From: an uncultured Opitutales bacterium
GTDB taxonomy: Bacteria > Verrucomicrobiota > Verrucomicrobiia > Opitutales > Intestinicryptomonadaceae
DNA length: 26,329 bases
Direction: 5' to 3'
NCBI GenBank assembly: GCA_900548185.1
Contig: URJJ01000034.1
Span: forward strand, 1-26,329
This document shows, one piece after another, positions 22,417 through 26,329 of this stretch. Position 1 is the stretch's first letter; every line of letters starts with the position of its first letter. The position numbers were made by a program, and so were the translations under genes. Under the pieces are notes generated by a model, which worked only from the letters and a program-made list of their open reading frames with translations, did no database searches and was not told the DNA's origin.

Positions 22417-23880
22417 TCACCTGGCGGATAGAGACGCAAGAATTTCGCGCAATTCAAACAGCTTATAAAATTCGTAGGAGAAGAGGAGCACCAACAAACC
22501 CGCCATTATCGCCTTGGTCAAAGTGAGATTTATTTTCCCGAAAACAAAACATACCCCGACAATAAAAAAGACAAACGCCGGAAGCACATACAAATTGGAG
22601 TATAAAACACCCGTGGTCGGCTGATACGCCAGAGCGATATGCAGCACGTACTCGCATAGCAATAAGAGCAAAAATCCGTATTTCAGCGCGTTGTTTTTCA
22701 GGGCTGCAACCCCAACCGCCATGAAAGCCGCTATCGGAACCAGCAGGTAAACAGAATTTTTTGTCACCTCTTGTATAATGAGGGAGACAGACTGCGATTT
22801 CTCCATAACGGAGACATCCGGCATGAAAAACTGAGCAAAGAGCTGATATTCAAAAAAGCAAGGGGAGTAATTGCAAATATTGTCAAGCAGCGAGAAATCT
22901 ATATACGCCCGCAATATATGCGCCATCGAATAAAGCAGGACCAGGGCGAAGAGGATTGCCGGCAGCGCATAGGCATAAACACATTTTTGCGAAGACACGT
23001 AGGATACAGCCTTTTGCAATATGCCTTTGCCGTAGAAAAGAAAATAAGCGACGCCCGGAAGCACGCATACCGGATTCATGAAAAATGACAGTATCCACAA
23101 TAAAATCCAGGCGTCTTTCCTTTTCAAATAAAAGTACGTATACGCGATAAGCAAGAAAGACGACGGGATATACGTTTCAGGAATAAAGCTTGCTATGACG
23201 ATAGCGCCAAGAAAAATATAAATCAGCGATGAAACATACGCTATAAAAGAATTTACATTTAATATCTTAAAAATCTCGCAAAGAAGAATCGAAGAGACCG
23301 CAATCTGCAAAACCTGCAATACGGCTACAATTTTGTACGCGAGCCCCAACGATAAAAATTCATTCCCGAAAACAAAAAAATTAACAGCCGAAAAGGCGCA
23401 AACAATCGGGACATATATAAAACTGTACAAAATGTGGATTATAGACGGCCTCAGAAAATAACACTGCTCCAGGCAGCGCTTTAAATCATAATCATAAAAA
23501 TCGACGCTGTTTATCGAGGCTATGACCTTCGGAGACAAAATCAAAAGCGGCAGGAGCGCCAAAAAGAACGCGTTTAAAAGTTTCCAGGCAGCGCCTGAAT
23601 TAAAGGAAATTCGCACTTTAAGAAAATCCTCCAGAAGCAGGGTGGAGAAGCAAATTATTGAAATTGAGCAAATATAGCCCAAATCCAGATATTGAAAAAG
23701 AACGGGGAATATTGCAGAGAAAATCAGAAACAAAATAATATTTTTCTTTAGCAATCCCCTAAGAGAAGGCAGCCCGACGGAAATGCCGTCCGAATTATAC
23801 GTTCTGAGGAATAGCGATATGACAAATGACAATATCGATATTGTGGGCAAATATAAAAGGTAATAGCGCACGTAATCCAT
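22417..23880 (-). CDS. Polytopic membrane protein, possibly GT-C-type transferase
   Basis: This 487-residue protein is almost entirely hydrophobic, with roughly 11-13 predicted membrane segments and short polar loops. The longest soluble loops lie at about residues 120-145 (SINSVDFYDYDLKRCLEQ) and 330-380. The first of these contains several Asp and Glu residues after a membrane segment, the position where GT-C glycosyltransferases carry their catalytic acidic loop, but no strict family motif was recognised. It is the last gene of a three-gene unit, 13 bases after the small transporter, itself 3 bases after the HAD-UbiA fusion. From that context, transfer of a lipid-linked sugar on the outer face is the best guess; a polymerase- or flippase-like role is also possible. 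The coding DNA is more AT-rich than the aro/his region. Confidence 0.65.
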   Translation of the reverse strand: MDYVRYYLLYLPTISILSFVISLFLRTYNSDGISVGLPSLRGLLKKNIILFLIFSAIFPVLFQYLDLGYICSISIICFSTLLLEDFLKVRISFNSGAAWKLLNAFFLALLPLLILSPKVIASINSVDFYDYDLKRCLEQCYFLRPSIIHILYSFIYVPIVCAFSAVNFFVFGNEFLSLGLAYKIVAVLQVLQIAVSSILLCEIFKILNVNSFIAYVSSLIYIFLGAIVIASFIPETYIPSSFLLIAYTYFYLKRKDAWILLWILSFFMNPVCVLPGVAYFLFYGKGILQKAVSYVSSQKCVYAYALPAILFALVLLYSMAHILRAYIDFSLLDNICNYSPCFFEYQLFAQFFMPDVSVMEKSQSVSLIIQEVTKNSVYLLVPIAAFMAVGVAALKNNALKYGFLLLLLCEYVLHIALAYQPTTGVLYSNLYVLPAFVFFIVGVCFVFGKINLTLTKAIMAGLLVLLFSYEFYKLFELREILASLSAR

Positions 23881-23893
23881 TTTAGGATGGGCT

Positions 23894-24265
23894 TCAGCTC
23901 CTTGAAATTAAAAATATTCCGAGGCAGACAATGCAAATCCCCGAGATTTTCATAAAAGTTAAAGGCTCTCCGAGAAATAGAAAAGCCATTATTGCGGTAA
24001 AAATGCAGCCCACGCCCACGAAGGGATAAGCGACGGACAAATCAACTTTTGACAAGACAATCAGCCAAAGGAACACGCTCAATGCGAATGCGGACATCCC
24101 CATATAAATATAAGGGTTTTTTGAAACCTTGAAAAACAAATCAAGCATTCCGTCGAAAGACGCCCGCACGCCTCCGACATCCCTCATCCCCAATTTCAGC
24201 AGGAGCTGCGCGGAAGCGGTCAAAAAAACGCTTATTAAAATCAATGCGAAACTTATAAAATTCAT
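23894..24265 (-). CDS. Small EamA/SMR-like membrane transporter
   Basis: This 123-residue protein has four membrane helices, the half-size drug/metabolite transporter form. Family-like features are ASAQLLLKLGMR near residues 17-28 (start of the first loop), LSVAYPFVGVGCIFTAIMAFLFLGEPLT near 76-103, and a final helix GICIVCLGIFLIS. Such proteins work as dimers; ArnE/ArnF-type relatives flip undecaprenyl-phosphate-linked aminoarabinose. Its position between a prenyltransferase fusion and a large membrane protein suggests flipping of a polyprenyl-phosphate-sugar rather than drug export, but the substrate is inferred. The start lies three bases after the upstream stop and has no visible Shine-Dalgarno, so translation is probably coupled. 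Confidence 0.85.
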   Translation of the reverse strand: MNFISFALILISVFLTASAQLLLKLGMRDVGGVRASFDGMLDLFFKVSKNPYIYMGMSAFALSVFLWLIVLSKVDLSVAYPFVGVGCIFTAIMAFLFLGEPLTFMKISGICIVCLGIFLISRS

Positions 24266-24268
24266 TTT

Positions 24269-25753
24269 TTATATCGGGCCCGCCAGGATAAAAATTGCGG
24301 CAAAAAGCGCAATCAGCACATAATTTTCCCCAGTCTTGATTGCATAAATAACCGGATCATCGTGAACCAACCTGCGCGACGCCATCAGCCATGTTTTTGA
24401 AATGAAGTAGAGGAAAAGGAGGCTGCCTATCAGCAAGAAATTCGGGCGCAAATACATCTCGGACGCGGCGTTATTCACGTAAAGAATGTAGAGGACGCTC
24501 GACATCATCCCCGCAGAAATTCCAAGGGTTGAGATTGTGGAAATATCCGATTTCACATAAGCGCGCCCTTTTACCTTTTCTTCGGCGACTCCCTCCAGCG
24601 ACTGCAATTCGATATAACGCTTCATTGAGCCCAAGCTGAAGAACATCAGGATAGAAAACGACACAAGCCAAAATGATATAACCGTGCCAGTCGCAAACGC
24701 GCCAAAGTAAATCCTGTAAAGATAAAGCGATGAGAGCACAATGACATCGACTATGACTATGCGCTTAAAGAAAAACGAATAGCCCAGCGTTGCCGCGACA
24801 TATAACAGCAAGAATAAAAAGAGGTTAATACTCACGCACAGAGACAGCGCGGCGGCCAGAAGCGCGAACGCAAAAATCACCAGAAAGGCTTTGGATGCGG
24901 GGAAAGAGCCCGAGGCGATGGGGCGGTTCTTTTTCGTTTTATGCGCCCTGTCATTTTCAATATCGAGAATGTCATTGAATATGTAGGTTGCGCTCGCACA
25001 AAACGACAGGGCAAAAAACGCCAGAAGCGCCGCAATGACTTTCTCCGCATTGAAATACTGGTGCGATAGAAATAACGGCACAAAAATCAAAATGTTCTTT
25101 GCCCATTGGTGTATGCGTATCGTTTTTAAGAAGGCGCGAAACGAATCCGTCTTATTGGGGAATTCCAAAAAATGGCTTTGCGGATTTTGAAGCCTTGCCC
25201 GTTTTGAGAGAGCCTCCGGGGCATTTACAAGTATGATTTCGCTTGCGCGTTTCCAGACTTCAAGGTCCGAAGCGGAGTTTCCCGCATACGCAAAATTTCC
25301 TTCTCCGAATTTTGACACCAATAATTCGGCCTTGTTCTCCGCCTTTAAGTTTGTTTTTTCAGAGGTCCCGAAAACGTCTTCAAAAAGGTCCAAATCTTTT
25401 ACAATGGAGCGCGCCAGGCTTTCCTCGCAGGCAGTCGCCAAATAGATTTTTTTGCCCCTTCTTTTCTCCTCCCGAAGAAACGAGACCAACTTTTCATTAA
25501 AGGGAAAGCGGTTTGCATATTTGGCGCAATAAAAAGACAACTTCAGCTTAAGGTTAATCTTCCCCTTTAGCAGCCAAAACGGGCACAAGAAAAGCATATG
25601 CGGACAATGCTTCAAGCCGCGTATAAACAATTCAACCAACGTATCCGTATTGATTAAAGTGCCATCGAGGTCTACGCAAATTGTCTCACTTTCAATATGC
25701 CGGTTTTGCAAAATCTTGTAAAATTTATGGAAAATTTTAACACATACTGCCAT
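24269..25753 (-). CDS. HAD phosphatase-UbiA prenyltransferase fusion
   Basis: This 494-residue protein has two domains. The first (about 1-200) is a HAD-superfamily phosphatase with motif I DLDGT at residues 28-33 (VDLDGTLINTD), a motif II-type LATAC and a later GNSASDLEVW motif IV. The second (about 210-494) is a UbiA-type membrane prenyltransferase with the first Asp-rich motif NDILDIENDR at residues 260-269, KKNRPIASG just after it, and a second acidic site HDDPVIYAIKTGEN near the C-terminus. UbiA members related to decaprenyl-phosphate phosphoribosyltransferase join a polyprenyl phosphate with phosphoribosyl diphosphate, and a phosphatase then removes the 5-phosphate; fusion would place both steps in one polypeptide. 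The start is uncertain: an ATG 22 codons upstream is also in frame, but that extension looks non-coding. Confidence 0.88.
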   Translation of the reverse strand: MAVCVKIFHKFYKILQNRHIESETICVDLDGTLINTDTLVELFIRGLKHCPHMLFLCPFWLLKGKINLKLKLSFYCAKYANRFPFNEKLVSFLREEKRRGKKIYLATACEESLARSIVKDLDLFEDVFGTSEKTNLKAENKAELLVSKFGEGNFAYAGNSASDLEVWKRASEIILVNAPEALSKRARLQNPQSHFLEFPNKTDSFRAFLKTIRIHQWAKNILIFVPLFLSHQYFNAEKVIAALLAFFALSFCASATYIFNDILDIENDRAHKTKKNRPIASGSFPASKAFLVIFAFALLAAALSLCVSINLFLFLLLYVAATLGYSFFFKRIVIVDVIVLSSLYLYRIYFGAFATGTVISFWLVSFSILMFFSLGSMKRYIELQSLEGVAEEKVKGRAYVKSDISTISTLGISAGMMSSVLYILYVNNAASEMYLRPNFLLIGSLLFLYFISKTWLMASRRLVHDDPVIYAIKTGENYVLIALFAAIFILAGPI

Positions 25754-26203
25754 CGCATACTTGTCAACATCATAACAGAAGCCGGAATCTTCCGGATTCC
25801 AAAAGAGAAAAACTGCCAACCTGCAATGAAGCCCCGCACTTGCTTAACATGAAAAGACGCCCGTCAAAAAATGATTGCAGCCGGATTTGCAGGCTTAACA
25901 GGGCTGCTTGAAGAGGCGCCCGATAAATGCGATTTTTAGCCCCCAATTCTTCATCTCTCCGCACGCGAAAGCCGAAGAAAACCGCCAAAGAGCGATATAC
26001 GGAACGCCTGCATTCATAGAGACGATACGAGCTTTTTGAAAGAGAAATCCAGTAACCGCCATATAACGCAATAAAGAGCGCCCCTGCCCCGCATAACGCA
26101 CCCTTTAGGCGCCCGATAGCCGCAGATGAAAAATACGGTTTCCCCCTCACCTTTTAATCTCCAACCGTCCCGCACTCCCGCCATGTGGCGATATGCGGCG
26201 TAC
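25754..26203. other. 450-base intergenic region, no gene recognised
   Basis: This stretch precedes the HAD-UbiA operon and follows the third PEP-CTERM gene's terminator on the - strand. Open frames are present but lack family resemblance. TTGACA occurs on the - strand just before the chosen HAD-UbiA start (25773-25758 region), but no properly spaced -10 accompanies it. The operon promoter was not located with confidence. Confidence 0.45.
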
Positions 26204-26230
26204 AAAAAAGGCTTCCCAGCACGGGAAGCC
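26204..26230 (-). terminator. Terminator of the third PEP-CTERM gene
   Basis: A stem GGCTTCCC/GGGAAGCC (26210-26217 and 26223-26230) with a 5-base loop is preceded by six A, giving six T on the - strand. It lies 27 bases after the stop codon at 26258. Confidence 0.9.
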
Positions 26231-26257
26231 CTCAAATTATTTGAAAATTATCTCAAT

Positions 26258-26329
26258 CTACTTTCTTCTGCGGAAAGCTGAAAATGCCAGCGCAAATAAT
26301 CCAAAGACCGCCGCACAAGCCGCAGGCTC
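26258..26329 (-). CDS. C-terminus of a third PEP-CTERM protein (partial)
   Basis: Only the last 23 residues and the stop are in the window. They start Glu-Pro-Ala, continue with an Ala/Leu/Phe helix (VFGLFALAFSAF) and end RRRK. This is the same tail plan as the two complete PEP-CTERM proteins, although Phe replaces the Cys before the basic end. The rest of the gene lies beyond the right edge. Confidence 0.8.
   Translation of the reverse strand, partial: EPAACAAVFGLFALAFSAFRRRK

Noticed and set aside
25770..26150. 126-codon - strand frame before the HAD-UbiA gene
   Set aside because: It has no recognisable domain, overlaps the possible 5' extension of the next gene and has no supporting signals.

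Overview
The window looks like a chromosomal contig end from a GC-rich, Gram-negative member of the PVC group, most likely Verrucomicrobiota or a close relative. Three predicted surface proteins end in PEP-CTERM-like tails (an Ile-Pro-Glu-Pro or Glu-Pro motif, a hydrophobic helix and a short basic tail). There are also a lipoprotein, several Sec signal peptides, a GxGYxYP-family protein and a small RRM RNA-binding protein. Shine-Dalgarno sequences are absent or weak before many genes, so start choices rest mainly on family alignment from memory. The first 14 bases match the inner end of the Tn5/Nextera mosaic end, so the left edge is a library-preparation artefact.

Left part (1-8.7 kb, + strand, GC-rich): a secreted probable glycan-active protein; enolase (eno) with a strong terminator; a PEP-CTERM surface protein; a single-RRM RNA-binding protein with a structured leader; and a translationally coupled pair, a TPR-like lipoprotein and a GxGYxYP putative glycoside hydrolase.

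Middle (8.7-16.3 kb, - strand): a membrane zinc metallopeptidase (YugP type), citrate synthase (gltA), and a compact biosynthetic operon read aroC, a degenerate P-loop protein, hisC, hisB, hisH, with overlaps or gaps of 10 bases or fewer. Upstream of it is a DUF374-type acyltransferase.

Right part (16.4-26.3 kb): tRNA-Asp(GTC) on the + strand is followed by its terminator and then by about 130 bases carrying an inverted T-arm copy and a direct copy of the tRNA 3' end. Next comes an AT-rich islet of unrecognised secreted proteins (including a possible 41-residue one), then a large repetitive PEP-CTERM protein. Its candidate promoter has a run of ten G in the -35/-10 spacer and a perfect 12-base palindrome against the -35, which suggests phase variation plus operator control. 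After that is a tight three-gene membrane operon: a HAD phosphatase-UbiA prenyltransferase fusion, a small EamA/SMR-like transporter and a polytopic membrane protein. These three could together make, flip and transfer a polyprenyl-phosphate-linked pentose. The window ends inside the C-terminus of a third PEP-CTERM protein.

No CRISPR array, rRNA, transposase, integrase, replication origin or exosortase gene was found. The most interesting candidates are the G-tract promoter, the tRNA-derived repeat, the lipid-linked-sugar operon and the degenerate P-loop protein in the aro/his operon.
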